Assembly (NCBI GenBank): GCA_902491375.1
Contig: CABUHE010000011.1
Coordinates: 1-56,181 of the forward strand
Direction of reading: 5' to 3'
Origin: an uncultured Prevotella sp.
GTDB taxonomy: Bacteria; Bacteroidota; Bacteroidia; Bacteroidales; Bacteroidaceae
DNA: 56,181 bases
Within the stretch, counting starts at the first letter, position 1. Every line of letters begins with the position of its first letter. The notes below the pieces were generated by a model that saw only the letters and a program-made list of their open reading frames with translations, was not told the DNA's origin and did no database searches. The position numbers were made by a program, and so were the translations under genes. Shown here one piece after another: positions 9,382 to 18,165 of this stretch.

Positions 9382-9951
9382 TTATTTGCCGATAAAGTCT
9401 TTTACGGCTTTAAGTGCATCGCTGACAGCGCTTTCAAGATCGTCGTTTATTACCACTTTGTCGAAGCGCGGCGCGAATGTAAGTTCGAATGAAGCACGTG
9501 CCAGACGGTCTTCTATGACGTTTGGCGCGTCTGTTCCGCGTCCTTCCAGGCGGTGGCGCAGCTCCTCAATCGATGGAGGCTGGATGAATATGCTTAGCGC
9601 ACGGTCGCCGTAAAACTCCTTTATGTTGCATCCGCCTTTGACGTCTACGTCGAGAACAACGTTCTCTCCCTTTTCGAGCTGGCTCTCAACCTGGCTTTTC
9701 AGAGTGCCGTAGTAGCGGTCTTTGTACACTTCCTCATATTCGAGAAATTCTCCGTCGGCTATCTTCTGGCGGAATTCTTCAGGCGTAACGAAGAAATATT
9801 CAACGCCGTTGCGCTCTGTGCCGCGTGGCTGTCGGCTTGTGCATGATATGCTGAAAGCCATGTTCAGTTCCTTATTAGCCATAAGACGGCCTATTATCGT
9901 GCTCTTGCCGCTGCCGCTTGGAGCCGAGAATATTATTACTTTTCCGGGCAT
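9382..9951 (-). CDS. gmk: Guanylate kinase
   Basis: Converts GMP to GDP using ATP. From the ATG at 9951 the protein has 189 residues and begins MPGKVIIFSAPSGSGKSTI, with the P-loop at once. The GMP-binding segment SCTSRQPRGTERNGVEYFFV and the following EEFRQKIADGEFLEYEEVY are intact. The frame stays open upstream for 42 more codons, but that stretch has no family resemblance, so I reject the longer start. It sits between yicC and nadD and is probably cotranscribed with both. Confidence 0.95.
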   Translation of the reverse strand: MPGKVIIFSAPSGSGKSTIIGRLMANKELNMAFSISCTSRQPRGTERNGVEYFFVTPEEFRQKIADGEFLEYEEVYKDRYYGTLKSQVESQLEKGENVVLDVDVKGGCNIKEFYGDRALSIFIQPPSIEELRHRLEGRGTDAPNVIEDRLARASFELTFAPRFDKVVINDDLESAVSDALKAVKDFIGK

Positions 9952-10039
9952 AATGTTTGGTTTAAGAAGGTAAACAATAGTGGAAAAAGAACAGCGCGGA
10001 GCCGACGGCAAATGCCGTAGGCTCCGCGCTGCGGTATGT

Positions 10040-10915
10040 TTACAGTACGTTGAGTACCTGCTCTTTAATCTGTTCAAGTTCGTCTTTCATCTTCACCACG
10101 ATGTTCTGCATCTCCGCATTGTTGCTCTTGCTGCCTGTGGTGTTGATCTCGCGTCCCATTTCCTGTGCTATGAAGCCGAGCTTCTTGCCCTGACCTATGC
10201 CGTCGGCCATGGTCTCGCGGAAGTATTTCAGGTGGTTTGCCAGTCTTTGCTTCTCCTCGCTGATGTCGAGCTTTTCGATATAATAGATAAGCTCCTGCTC
10301 CAGACGGTTCTTGTCATACTCTATTTCCGGTATGTTTTTCAGTCCGTCTATGATGCGCTGGCGTATCTTCTCGACGCGCGACTTCTCGTAGACCTCGATT
10401 GAGGCGAGCAGCGTTGCGATGTTGTCCACCTTCTCGGTGAATTTGCGGAAGAGAGCTTCGCCTTCCTGTTTGCGGAATGCAACGAGAGCGTCGATAGCCT
10501 TGTCGAGTCCGTCGCGTACAATTTTCCACTCCTCATCACTGAGTTCTTCTACCTCTGTCTTCATCAGAACATCAGGCATGCGCAGCAATGTCGCGAACCA
10601 GTCCTGCGGCTCTGGAATACCAGTATTTGCCGCAATATCCTTTATCTGTTTATAGTAATTGTCAACAAGAGCCTTGTTTATCGGAGCAGCATCAGCCGAT
10701 TCGTCCTTCTCAATCCAGATGGATATGTCGACTTTGCCCCTTAACAATGTCTTTGAAACAACCTGGCGTATCTCCATTTCCTTCTCTCTGTAGAGTGGAG
10801 CTATGCGTGTCGATAAGTCCAAAGCCTTGCTGTTGAGCGATTTGATTTCTACGTGAATCTTCTTTTCATTGAAAGTTACGACTGACTTTCCGTAACCCGT
10901 CATTGACTGTATCAT
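10040..10915 (-). CDS. yicC: YicC family endoribonuclease-like protein
   Basis: A 291-residue YicC-family protein. It starts MIQSMTGYGKS, the family's usual opening, and ends with the conserved KLGFIAQEMGREINTTGSKS region and the DELEQIKEQ tail. E. coli YicC is described as an endoribonuclease linked to small-RNA turnover; most others are untested. I chose the ATG at 10915 over one 27 bp upstream because the extra residues would lie in the promoter region. It heads the yicC-gmk-nadD operon and is divergent from tsaB. Confidence 0.9.
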   Translation of the reverse strand: MIQSMTGYGKSVVTFNEKKIHVEIKSLNSKALDLSTRIAPLYREKEMEIRQVVSKTLLRGKVDISIWIEKDESADAAPINKALVDNYYKQIKDIAANTGIPEPQDWFATLLRMPDVLMKTEVEELSDEEWKIVRDGLDKAIDALVAFRKQEGEALFRKFTEKVDNIATLLASIEVYEKSRVEKIRQRIIDGLKNIPEIEYDKNRLEQELIYYIEKLDISEEKQRLANHLKYFRETMADGIGQGKKLGFIAQEMGREINTTGSKSNNAEMQNIVVKMKDELEQIKEQVLNVL

Positions 10916-10939
10916 TGCTCTTTTGTAGTTAAATTTATG

Positions 10940-10947
10940 CAAAAGTA
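10940..10947 (-). promoter_or_regulatory. Minus-strand -7 promoter element for yicC
   Basis: The minus strand reads TACTTTTG here, a match to the Bacteroidetes -7 consensus TAnnTTTG, 25 bp before the yicC ATG. It lies only 22 bp from the plus-strand -7 element of tsaB at 10970-10977, so the two divergent promoters share a very short DNA segment. Confidence 0.6.
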
Positions 10948-10969
10948 CATATTTCTTCGGAAAAAAGCG

Positions 10970-10977
10970 TATTTTTG
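10970..10977 (+). promoter_or_regulatory. -7 promoter element for tsaB
   Basis: TATTTTTG matches the Bacteroidetes TAnnTTTG -7 box, about 29 bp upstream of the tsaB ATG. The expected -33 region would fall at about 10947-10952, directly against the minus-strand -7 box of yicC. Confidence 0.6.
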
Positions 10978-11006
10978 CACGTTATTTAAAAAGATATTTT
11001 CATTTT

Positions 11007-11696
11007 ATGTCTTGCATTTTAAATATAGAGACAAGTACTAACGTATGTTCAGTGGCTGTAAGCCAGGGCGGTGTATGCCTGTATAAAAAGGAAGACCATA
11101 GCGGTCCTAACCATGCTGTAGCCTTAGGAGTGTTTGTAGATGAGGCTCTCTCTTTTGTTGACAGCAGAGCCATTCCGCTTGACGCGGTGGCTGTAAGTTG
11201 CGGCCCCGGTTCATACACGGGTCTGCGAATAGGAGTGTCTATGGCCAAAGGTATCTGCTACGGCCGAGGCATAAAGCTGATAGGAGTGCCTACACTCGAA
11301 TTGTTGGCTGTGCCTGTATTGCTTCATCATGAGATTGAGGACAACGCTCTGCTGTGCCCGATGCTCGACGCACGCCGCATGGAAGTGTACGCCGGAATTT
11401 ACGACAAGTCGCTGAAAGAGGTAAGACCAGTGCAGGCAGATGTCGTAGACGGCGAGACGTACAAGGAATACCTTGACAAGGGAAAGGTGTATTTCTTCGG
11501 TAACGGTGCATGCAAATGTGTTGAAGCAATCAATCATCCTAATGCCGTATTGATAAAGGGCATAGAGCCGCTGGCTGAAAACATGTTCCCCCTGGCAGAG
11601 AAACGTATGGCTGCTGAGCGCTTTGAGGACGTGGCTTACTTCGTGCCTTTCTATCTGAAAGACTTTGTGGCTAAAACTCCAAAGAAGCTTCTGTAG
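11007..11696 (+). CDS. tsaB: tRNA threonylcarbamoyladenosine biosynthesis protein TsaB
   Basis: A 229-residue ASKHA-fold partner of TsaD and TsaE in making the t6A modification of ANN-decoding tRNAs. The N-terminus carries the family signature NIETSTNVCSVAVSQGG, followed by SCGPGSYTGLRIGVSMAKG around residues 69-87, both typical of TsaB. Length is normal. It is the first plus-strand gene after the divergent promoters and lies 50 bp before the DUF4290 gene. Confidence 0.95.
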   Translation: MSCILNIETSTNVCSVAVSQGGVCLYKKEDHSGPNHAVALGVFVDEALSFVDSRAIPLDAVAVSCGPGSYTGLRIGVSMAKGICYGRGIKLIGVPTLELLAVPVLLHHEIEDNALLCPMLDARRMEVYAGIYDKSLKEVRPVQADVVDGETYKEYLDKGKVYFFGNGACKCVEAINHPNAVLIKGIEPLAENMFPLAEKRMAAERFEDVAYFVPFYLKDFVAKTPKKLL

Positions 11697-11746
11697 GCGA
11701 CGGCTACTTGAATTACACCCTTAATTTTAATTTCTTAATTAGATAA

Positions 11747-12343
11747 ATGAACATCGAAGGATTGGACTACAACACCCAAAGGGAACAGCTGATATTGCCC
11801 GAATACGGGCGTGAAGTGCAGAAAATGGTCGACTATGCCGTAACTCTTGAGAATAAGGAGGACAGGCAGAGATGCGCCGAGACCATTGTCAGCATAATGG
11901 AAAGGATGTTTCCGCAGACTCAGGACAATATTGACTACCAGCAGAAGCTGTGGGACCATCTTGCCATAATGAGCAACTTCAAACTGGATATTGACTATCC
12001 TGTCGACATAAACGAGGCCAAGAATATCATGAAGAAGCCGCAGCCTATGAGTTATCCTAAGCAGACCAACCCTATAAAGCATTATGGCAGCATGATGTTC
12101 GAGCTTTTCGAGAAGCTCAAGACAATGGAACCCGGACCGGAGCGCGATGAACTCACAAGGCTGACAGCAAACCAGATGAAGCGCAATCTGATACAGTGGA
12201 GCCACGGTTCGAGCGACGACGAGAAGATTGCTTCTGACATGGCGCGCTTCACGGACGGCAAGATTCAGATTGATCTTGACACGTTTAAGTTTAATGTCGG
12301 TACAATGAGAGATCATACCGACAGACGCCGCAAGAGAAAATAA
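11747..12343 (+). CDS. DUF4290 domain protein
   Basis: A 198-residue soluble protein that I recognise as the DUF4290 family, restricted to Bacteroidetes. It begins MNIEGLDYNTQREQLILPEYGREVQKMVDYA and ends with a basic tail, DHTDRRRKRK, that could contact nucleic acid. There is no signal peptide or membrane segment. Its function is unknown. It is conserved just upstream of murA in Bacteroidales, as here, 40 bp away, which suggests co-expression with cell-wall and ribosome-maturation genes. Confidence 0.85.
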   Translation: MNIEGLDYNTQREQLILPEYGREVQKMVDYAVTLENKEDRQRCAETIVSIMERMFPQTQDNIDYQQKLWDHLAIMSNFKLDIDYPVDINEAKNIMKKPQPMSYPKQTNPIKHYGSMMFELFEKLKTMEPGPERDELTRLTANQMKRNLIQWSHGSSDDEKIASDMARFTDGKIQIDLDTFKFNVGTMRDHTDRRRKRK

Positions 12344-12383
12344 ATACCTGTGCAGGTACGTTTAACTTATAAAACCCCAAAGA

Positions 12384-13691
12384 ATGGACTCATTCATAAT
12401 CGAAGGCGGACATCCGCTGACAGGCACAATAACCCCACAGGGCGCCAAGAACGAGGCGCTTGAAGTGATTTGCGCTTCGCTCCTGACGTCGGACGAGGTA
12501 CGGATAAGTAACATTCCGGACATACTTGATGTGAATAATCTGATACAGTTGCTCGTTGACATAGGGGTGGAGGTTGAGCGTATCAGCCGTAACGAATATT
12601 CTTTCAGAGCAAAGAACATCTGTCTCGACTATCTTGAGAGCGACGAGTTCATACGCAAATGCGCCTCGTTGCGAGGCAGTGTGCTGATGATAGGACCGCT
12701 GCTCGCAAGGTTTGGCAAGGCCGTTGTGACCAAGCCGGGAGGCGACAAGATAGGCAGGCGCAGGCTCGACACACACTTCCTGGGCTTCAAATATCTCGGT
12801 GCAACGTTTACGCATAATGACGAACGAGGCACATTTGAGATTAGCGGAAAGAATCTCAAGGGCTGCTATATGTTGCTTGATGAGGCCTCGATAACAGGTA
12901 CTGCCAACATTATTATGGCTGCGGTACTGGCAAAGGGAACCACAACTATATATAACGCTGCGTGCGAACCGTATATCCAACAGCTGTGCCATCTGCTTAA
13001 CCGAATGGGTGCGCGCATCAGCGGAATAGCCTCAAACCTGCTTACAATAGTAGGAGTTGAGAGCCTGCATGGGGCAAAGCACAATATACTTCCCGACATG
13101 ATTGAGGTCGGTTCGTTCATCGGTATGGCTGCAATGGTAGGCCGCGGCATCCGCATTAAGGACGTTTCGGTGCGCAATCTCGGTATCATTCCTGACGCGT
13201 TCCGTAAGCTCGGAGTCAAGATTATAGTTGACAACGACGACCTTGTAATTCCCTATATGGAGCATTATGAGGTTGAATCATTCATTGACGGGTCAATAAT
13301 GACACTGTCTGACGCGCCTTGGCCGGGACTGACTCCTGACCTTATATCTGTGCTTCTTGTCGTGGCTACTCAGGCAAACGGCAGCGTGTTGTTCCATCAG
13401 AAGATGTTCGAGAGCCGTCTGTTCTTTGTTGATAAGCTGATAGATATGGGCGCACAGATTATCCTTTGCGACCCTCACAGAGCCGTAGTCGTAGGCCATG
13501 ACCATAAGATACGGTTGCGTGCAGGACGTATGACGAGCCCGGATATCCGTGCTGGTATTGCCCTGCTGATTGCAGCTTTAAGTGCAAACGGAACGAGCCG
13601 GATTGACAACATCGCGCAGATTGACCGCGGATATGAGGATATTGAGTCGCGTCTTAATGCTCTTGGAGCTAAGATTGAGCGAGTAAATTGA
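12384..13691 (+). CDS. murA: UDP-N-acetylglucosamine 1-carboxyvinyltransferase, Asp-type
   Basis: First committed step of peptidoglycan synthesis: transfers enolpyruvate from PEP to UDP-GlcNAc in the cytoplasm. It has 435 residues with PQGAKNEAL (Lys22/Asn23 pair) near the start and KPGGDKIGRRRLDTHFLGF at residues 117-135. In enterobacterial MurA the loop reads GGC, and that Cys is the fosfomycin target; here it is Asp121, as in other naturally fosfomycin-insensitive MurA enzymes. All other landmarks look normal. The order DUF4290-murA-rimM-dxr-rseP is typical of Bacteroidales. Confidence 0.95.
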   Translation: MDSFIIEGGHPLTGTITPQGAKNEALEVICASLLTSDEVRISNIPDILDVNNLIQLLVDIGVEVERISRNEYSFRAKNICLDYLESDEFIRKCASLRGSVLMIGPLLARFGKAVVTKPGGDKIGRRRLDTHFLGFKYLGATFTHNDERGTFEISGKNLKGCYMLLDEASITGTANIIMAAVLAKGTTTIYNAACEPYIQQLCHLLNRMGARISGIASNLLTIVGVESLHGAKHNILPDMIEVGSFIGMAAMVGRGIRIKDVSVRNLGIIPDAFRKLGVKIIVDNDDLVIPYMEHYEVESFIDGSIMTLSDAPWPGLTPDLISVLLVVATQANGSVLFHQKMFESRLFFVDKLIDMGAQIILCDPHRAVVVGHDHKIRLRAGRMTSPDIRAGIALLIAALSANGTSRIDNIAQIDRGYEDIESRLNALGAKIERVN

Positions 13692-13761
13692 TATTTTCTG
13701 CAGACGGGTTTGTATGGCGTATCTACTCGCCGGGCAGCCCGTTGCTTGCATAAAGATATAT

Positions 13762-14292
13762 ATGATAAGGACTGAAGAGGTTTACAAGATTGGTAAGATA
13801 GGAAAACCGCACGGAGTGAAAGGTGAGGTTTCGTTCATGTTTGACGACGATGTGTTCGACCGAGTAGACTCTGACTACCTGGTTTTGATGGTAGACGGCA
13901 TTCTCGTGCCATTCTTTTTCGAGGAGTACAGGTTCAAAAGCGGTGAGACAGCACTTGTCAAGTTCTGCGATGTCGATACAAAGGAGCAGGCGCAGGAACT
14001 GACTGGAAGCGACGTGTATTTCCCTAAGAAACTGTCTGACCGCGGTGAAGATGAGCTTACTTATGACGAGCTTTGCGGCTTCAGAATACTCGATGCTGAT
14101 GATAATGACCGTCTGATAGGCACTATTGAATATGTTGACGATGCGACGGAGAACGTCCTTTTCAGCATAAAGACACCTGAGGGCAGCGAGGTTCTTATTC
14201 CTGCGTCAGACGACTTTATTACCGGTGTTGATGTATCAAACCGTGAAATAAGAGTAAGTCTGCCTGAAGGACTGCTCGACATAGGCCGTTAA
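13762..14292 (+). CDS. rimM: Ribosome maturation factor RimM
   Basis: A 176-residue 16S-processing factor that binds S19 and helps mature the 30S head. From the ATG at 13762 it begins MIRTEEVYKIGKIGKPHGVKGE, the standard N-terminal RimM signature; the frame is open 16 codons further upstream but those residues are not family-like. The C-terminal PRC-barrel part includes VLIPASDDFITGVD and the closing LPEGLLDI. It lies 70 bp after murA and 53 bp before dxr. Confidence 0.93.
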   Translation: MIRTEEVYKIGKIGKPHGVKGEVSFMFDDDVFDRVDSDYLVLMVDGILVPFFFEEYRFKSGETALVKFCDVDTKEQAQELTGSDVYFPKKLSDRGEDELTYDELCGFRILDADDNDRLIGTIEYVDDATENVLFSIKTPEGSEVLIPASDDFITGVDVSNREIRVSLPEGLLDIGR

Positions 14293-14345
14293 AGTACTGC
14301 TGTAAACCAACTCAAAATCAACGAAATGCGCATAACACAAGATAT

Positions 14346-15494
14346 ATGAAAAAGCAAATAGCCATCCTCGGCTCCACAGGCTCGATAGGAACGCAAGCCC
14401 TTGAGGTTATCAAGGAACATTCCGACCTGTATGAGCCATACTGCCTGACGGCGAACAATAAGGTGGAACTGCTGGCTCAACAAGCTCGCGAGTTTAATCC
14501 CGCAGCTGTAGTCATAGCTAATGAAGATAAGTATGACGAGCTGAAAGACCTGCTTGCTGACCGTCCAGACATTAAGATTTATGCCGGAAAGAAGGCTTTA
14601 GACGAGATAGTTGAGGCTCAGCCTATTGATATGGTGCTCACGGCAATGGTGGGCTTTGCCGGACTCAACCCGACAATTCATGCTATAAAAGCCGGCAAGA
14701 AGATTTGTCTTGCCAACAAAGAGACTCTCGTCGTTGCCGGAGAACTTATATGTAAGCTCGCTGCTGAGTATCATTCGCCGATAATTCCAGTTGACAGTGA
14801 ACATTCAGCGATATTCCAAAGCATCATAGGCGAGGGCGACAACGAGATTGAGAAGATACTCCTTACAGCTTCAGGAGGCCCGTTCCGCAATTATACAAAA
14901 GACCAGCTGGCTACTGTTACAAAAGCCGATGCCCTTAAACATCCTACATGGAGCATGGGCGCAAAGATAACAATAGACAGTGCCACGATGATGAACAAGG
15001 GCTTTGAAGTAATCGAAGCCAAATGGCTTTTCGGTGTTCCTGCTGACAAGATACAGGTACTTGTTCATCCGCAGAGCATCGTTCACAGCGCAGTACAGTT
15101 CTGCGACGGAGCTGTAAAGGCCCAGCTAGGTGTTCCCGATATGCGTCTGCCTATCCAGTTCGCATTTACTTATCCCGACAGGCTTCATCTCAGCGGTGAG
15201 CGTCTCGACCTGTTCAAGCATCCGCTTGAGTTCTTCGAGCCCGACCTTGACAAATTCCGCTGCCTTGCTTTGGCTTTCGAGGCAATACGCCGTGGCGGCA
15301 ATATGCCGTGCATTGTCAACGCTGCCAACGAGATTGTCAACCGCGCGTTCCTTGAAGACCGCTGCTCATTCATGCAGATGGCCGACATCATTGAGAAGAC
15401 AATGAACCGTGTGGAGTTCAGCAGCAAGCCCGATTATGACACATATATAGCTACCGATGCCGAGGCACGCCGTGTAGCGAGTGAGATGTTGTAA
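14346..15494 (+). CDS. dxr: 1-deoxy-D-xylulose-5-phosphate reductoisomerase
   Basis: Second enzyme of the MEP isoprenoid pathway: NADPH-dependent rearrangement of DXP to MEP. It has 382 residues with the Rossmann motif LGSTGSIGTQAL at residues 8-19, the metal and substrate motif PVDSEHSAIFQ, the flexible-loop region HPTWSMGAKITIDSATMMNKG, and HPQSIVHSAVQF. All catalytic landmarks are present. The window also holds ispF from the same pathway, about 35 kb away. Confidence 0.96.
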   Translation: MKKQIAILGSTGSIGTQALEVIKEHSDLYEPYCLTANNKVELLAQQAREFNPAAVVIANEDKYDELKDLLADRPDIKIYAGKKALDEIVEAQPIDMVLTAMVGFAGLNPTIHAIKAGKKICLANKETLVVAGELICKLAAEYHSPIIPVDSEHSAIFQSIIGEGDNEIEKILLTASGGPFRNYTKDQLATVTKADALKHPTWSMGAKITIDSATMMNKGFEVIEAKWLFGVPADKIQVLVHPQSIVHSAVQFCDGAVKAQLGVPDMRLPIQFAFTYPDRLHLSGERLDLFKHPLEFFEPDLDKFRCLALAFEAIRRGGNMPCIVNAANEIVNRAFLEDRCSFMQMADIIEKTMNRVEFSSKPDYDTYIATDAEARRVASEML

Positions 15495-15648
15495 GAGTTG
15501 CATGACAGTTAAAGAGTAAATTATTTAATTAAAAGAATTATTGTAGGGAATGGCGGCTGCTTTTTGAAATTGTCGCCGGAGACCGGTAAATGCCGTGTCA
15601 GTACCTGAGATTCCCATTAAATTCCATTAAAAAAAGAAGAAAGAAAAC

Positions 15649-17028
15649 ATGGAAGTATTTTTGATAAGACTGCTCCAGTTTATGCTGGCAATCTCAATCC
15701 TGGTGCTGCTCCACGAGGGCGGGCACTTCTTTTTCGCCAAACTTTTCGGTGTCAGAGTAGAGAAATTCTACCTGTTCTTTGATCCGTGGTTCCATCTTTT
15801 TGAGTTCAAGCCCAAGAAAAGCGAGACAACCTACGGTGTAGGCTGGCTGCCGTTGGGCGGTTACTGTAAGATTGCGGGAATGATAGACGAGTCGTTCGAC
15901 AAGGAACAGATGAAGAAACCGGTCCAACCGTGGGAGTTCCGTTCCAAGCCTGCGTGGCAGCGTTTGCTCATAATGGTCGGCGGCGTGCTGGTCAACTTCC
16001 TGCTCGCCCTGTTCATTTACGCCATGGTACTGTTTACATGGGGCGACTCATACTTCTCTCTCAAAGACATGTCGATGGGTATGAAGTTCAACGAGTCAGC
16101 CAAGGAAATAGGCTTCCGCGACGGTGATATAATGCTGCGTACCGATGAGAAGACGCTCGACAGATTTGATGTTGACATGTATCGCGCCATTGCCAACGCG
16201 CATACAGTTACCGTTCTGCGTAAGGGTAAGGAGGTAACACTTACCATGCCGGAGGACATGAGCTTGCTGACTATGGTCAAGGAAGAGCCTGTTTTTGCGC
16301 GTCCGTTTATTCCGGCAGAGGTCGACAGCGTGCTGGCAGGTTCGCCGGCGCAGAAAGCCGGAATTGTGAAAGGCGACAGGCTGCTTGCCATAGGTGGCGT
16401 GAATATCGACTCATGGAACGAGTTTGACAATGAGATAGGCCGTCTTCAGGATGTCATCGCAGCTGCAAAGACTCCTGCCGACAGCATGAAGGCACGCAAG
16501 ACAACCGTCGTGTTCAGCCACAAGGCTAATCCTGCAAAGCGCGACACTGCCCAGATTGTGCTCAATCCTGACCTCACTCTTGGTGTTGGCAAGACATATC
16601 TCGGCACTTATTACAAGCCCGTGAAGCTTGAGTACGGTTTCTTTGAGAGTTTCCCGGCAGGTGTTGTTTACGGTGTAGACGTACTGCGCGGATATGTTGA
16701 TGATATGAAATATGTGTTCACAGCCGACGGCGCAAAGTCGCTCGGAGGTTTCGGAGCGATAGGCAGTCTGTTCCCGCCGACATGGGACTGGATGATATTC
16801 TGGCGTATGACTGCGTTCCTCAGCATAATCCTTGCGTTCATGAACATTCTGCCGATACCGGCATTAGACGGCGGACATGTTCTCTTCCTGCTTTATGAGA
16901 TGATAACACGACGCAAGCCGAGCGAGAATTTCCTTATCAGAGCCGAGTATGTAGGCTTCGGTATATTGATTCTGCTCATGGTTGTTGCCAATATGAACGA
17001 CATTCTCAGATGGCTCGGCTATATGTAG
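15649..17028 (+). CDS. rseP: Site-2 intramembrane protease RseP
   Basis: A 459-residue S2P-family zinc metalloprotease of the inner membrane that cleaves anti-sigma factors and leftover signal peptides. The zinc motif HEGGH lies in the first membrane helix (His22, Glu23, His26), the third-ligand motif NILPIPALDGGHVLF is near residue 405, and a PDZ-like segment at about 205-245 contains AGSPAQKAGIVKGDRLL. Length and topology are normal. A 154-bp gap separates it from dxr, and a long hairpin follows it, so it likely ends the operon. Confidence 0.94.
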   Translation: MEVFLIRLLQFMLAISILVLLHEGGHFFFAKLFGVRVEKFYLFFDPWFHLFEFKPKKSETTYGVGWLPLGGYCKIAGMIDESFDKEQMKKPVQPWEFRSKPAWQRLLIMVGGVLVNFLLALFIYAMVLFTWGDSYFSLKDMSMGMKFNESAKEIGFRDGDIMLRTDEKTLDRFDVDMYRAIANAHTVTVLRKGKEVTLTMPEDMSLLTMVKEEPVFARPFIPAEVDSVLAGSPAQKAGIVKGDRLLAIGGVNIDSWNEFDNEIGRLQDVIAAAKTPADSMKARKTTVVFSHKANPAKRDTAQIVLNPDLTLGVGKTYLGTYYKPVKLEYGFFESFPAGVVYGVDVLRGYVDDMKYVFTADGAKSLGGFGAIGSLFPPTWDWMIFWRMTAFLSIILAFMNILPIPALDGGHVLFLLYEMITRRKPSENFLIRAEYVGFGILILLMVVANMNDILRWLGYM

Positions 17029-17058
17029 CCGTCTGACTTTTCAGCATATAAAAAAGAC

Positions 17059-17127
17059 AAGTCCGGCGTAAGAGATGCAGGCTGGCTGACAGCCTTGTAA
17101 GCATCACTTACGCCGGACTTTTATTTT
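17059..17127. terminator. Bidirectional terminator between rseP and Cof-type phosphatase
   Basis: A 14-bp perfect inverted repeat (17059-17072 with 17107-17120) is extended by gatgc/gcatc just inside. On the plus strand it is followed by ttttattttt; on the minus strand the A-run at 17050-17055 supplies a U-run. It lies between convergent genes, so it can stop transcription from both sides. Confidence 0.85.
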
Positions 17128-17141
17128 TCTTTCAGTTCGTA

Positions 17142-17927
17142 TTACTGTATAATGCCGAAGTGTTTCAGCGCGTTTCTTATGCCGTTGTCGTCAACATCTG
17201 TCGTAACATAGTCAGCCGCCGCCTTCACGTCTTCGTTGGCATTGCCCATTGCGACGCCTATGCCTGCCGTCTTTATTATTGTGCGGTCGTTACCGCCGTC
17301 GCCGAAAGCCATTGTGTCGGCTATGTCAATGCCAAGGTGTTCAGCCATAGTCAGCAGTGCCGAGCCTTTGTCTGCGCCGCGTGCGGTTATGTCGGCAAAT
17401 TCAGGATACCATCGGGCCGACACGCAGTGGCTTAGCTTAGGCATAAGCATGCGCTCAGTCTCAACGTCTATTATAGGCGTAAACTGTATGATTCCTTCAT
17501 TCAGCACGTCCTCAACGTCTACGTCTTCGCCCAGATAACTGACGTTGAGCATTTTGCGGTAAAGGCGGTCCACATCGTCGTTGGGGTTGATGACCGTAAG
17601 GTCGGTTACGCCCACGACGAGCGTTGCAAAGTTCATTTCGTCGGACATCTTGACGAAGGCGCGCGCCTCGTCGTCGGGTATTGTGATGCATCTTATCACG
17701 TCGCCGCCGATGGTGCAGTACGCCCCGGTGGCCGAGATGTATCCGTCGATGAGGTGCCTGATGCTGTCGAGGTTGTTTATAAGCCGCATCGGCCTGCCCG
17801 TCGATATGTATATGCCTGTGCCGCGGCGCTTAGCCTCGGTCAGGGCGTCTATTGTCGACTGCGGTATCTGGTGTGTCTTGAAGCTGACGAGAGTTCCGTC
17901 AACGTCGAAAAACAATGCTTTTATCAT
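17142..17927 (-). CDS. Cof-type HAD-IIB phosphatase
   Basis: A 261-residue HAD-superfamily IIB hydrolase. Motif I FDVDGTLVSF lies at residues 7-16, motif II is STGR near residue 40, and motif IV is MAFGDGGNDRTII near residue 212. Cof/YidA-like enzymes dephosphorylate sugar phosphates or flavin and pyridoxal cofactors with wide specificity, so the substrate is not assigned. It is a single gene, convergent with rseP. Confidence 0.88.
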   Translation of the reverse strand: MIKALFFDVDGTLVSFKTHQIPQSTIDALTEAKRRGTGIYISTGRPMRLINNLDSIRHLIDGYISATGAYCTIGGDVIRCITIPDDEARAFVKMSDEMNFATLVVGVTDLTVINPNDDVDRLYRKMLNVSYLGEDVDVEDVLNEGIIQFTPIIDVETERMLMPKLSHCVSARWYPEFADITARGADKGSALLTMAEHLGIDIADTMAFGDGGNDRTIIKTAGIGVAMGNANEDVKAAADYVTTDVDDNGIRNALKHFGIIQ

Positions 17928-18100
17928 CTTTACCTGCTTTCGTTATGGGGGTTAAGTCGTTATGTGATGTCTGGCTGCGGAATGCGTACTGTTAGCCTGC
18001 CGCCGGTTGGCGGTGTCCTGCCAGGCTCCGTCCAAGGTGCCGCTTCCACTTCTGCGTCATGTTTATCCGCCATGTCCGCCGTGCAAAATTACGCTTTTTA

Positions 18101-18133
18101 TTTTGTTTTTGCGCTTGCCTTTCATTACTTTTG
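18101..18133 (+). promoter_or_regulatory. Promoter of the DNA alkylation repair gene
   Basis: The -33 element TTTTG at 18101-18105 and the -7 element TACTTTTG at 18126-18133 are separated by 20 bp, the Bacteroidetes sigma-A layout. The ATG follows 32 bp downstream. Confidence 0.65.
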
Positions 18134-18165
18134 CACAATCGGATAATTTATTGACTTAAGGCAAG

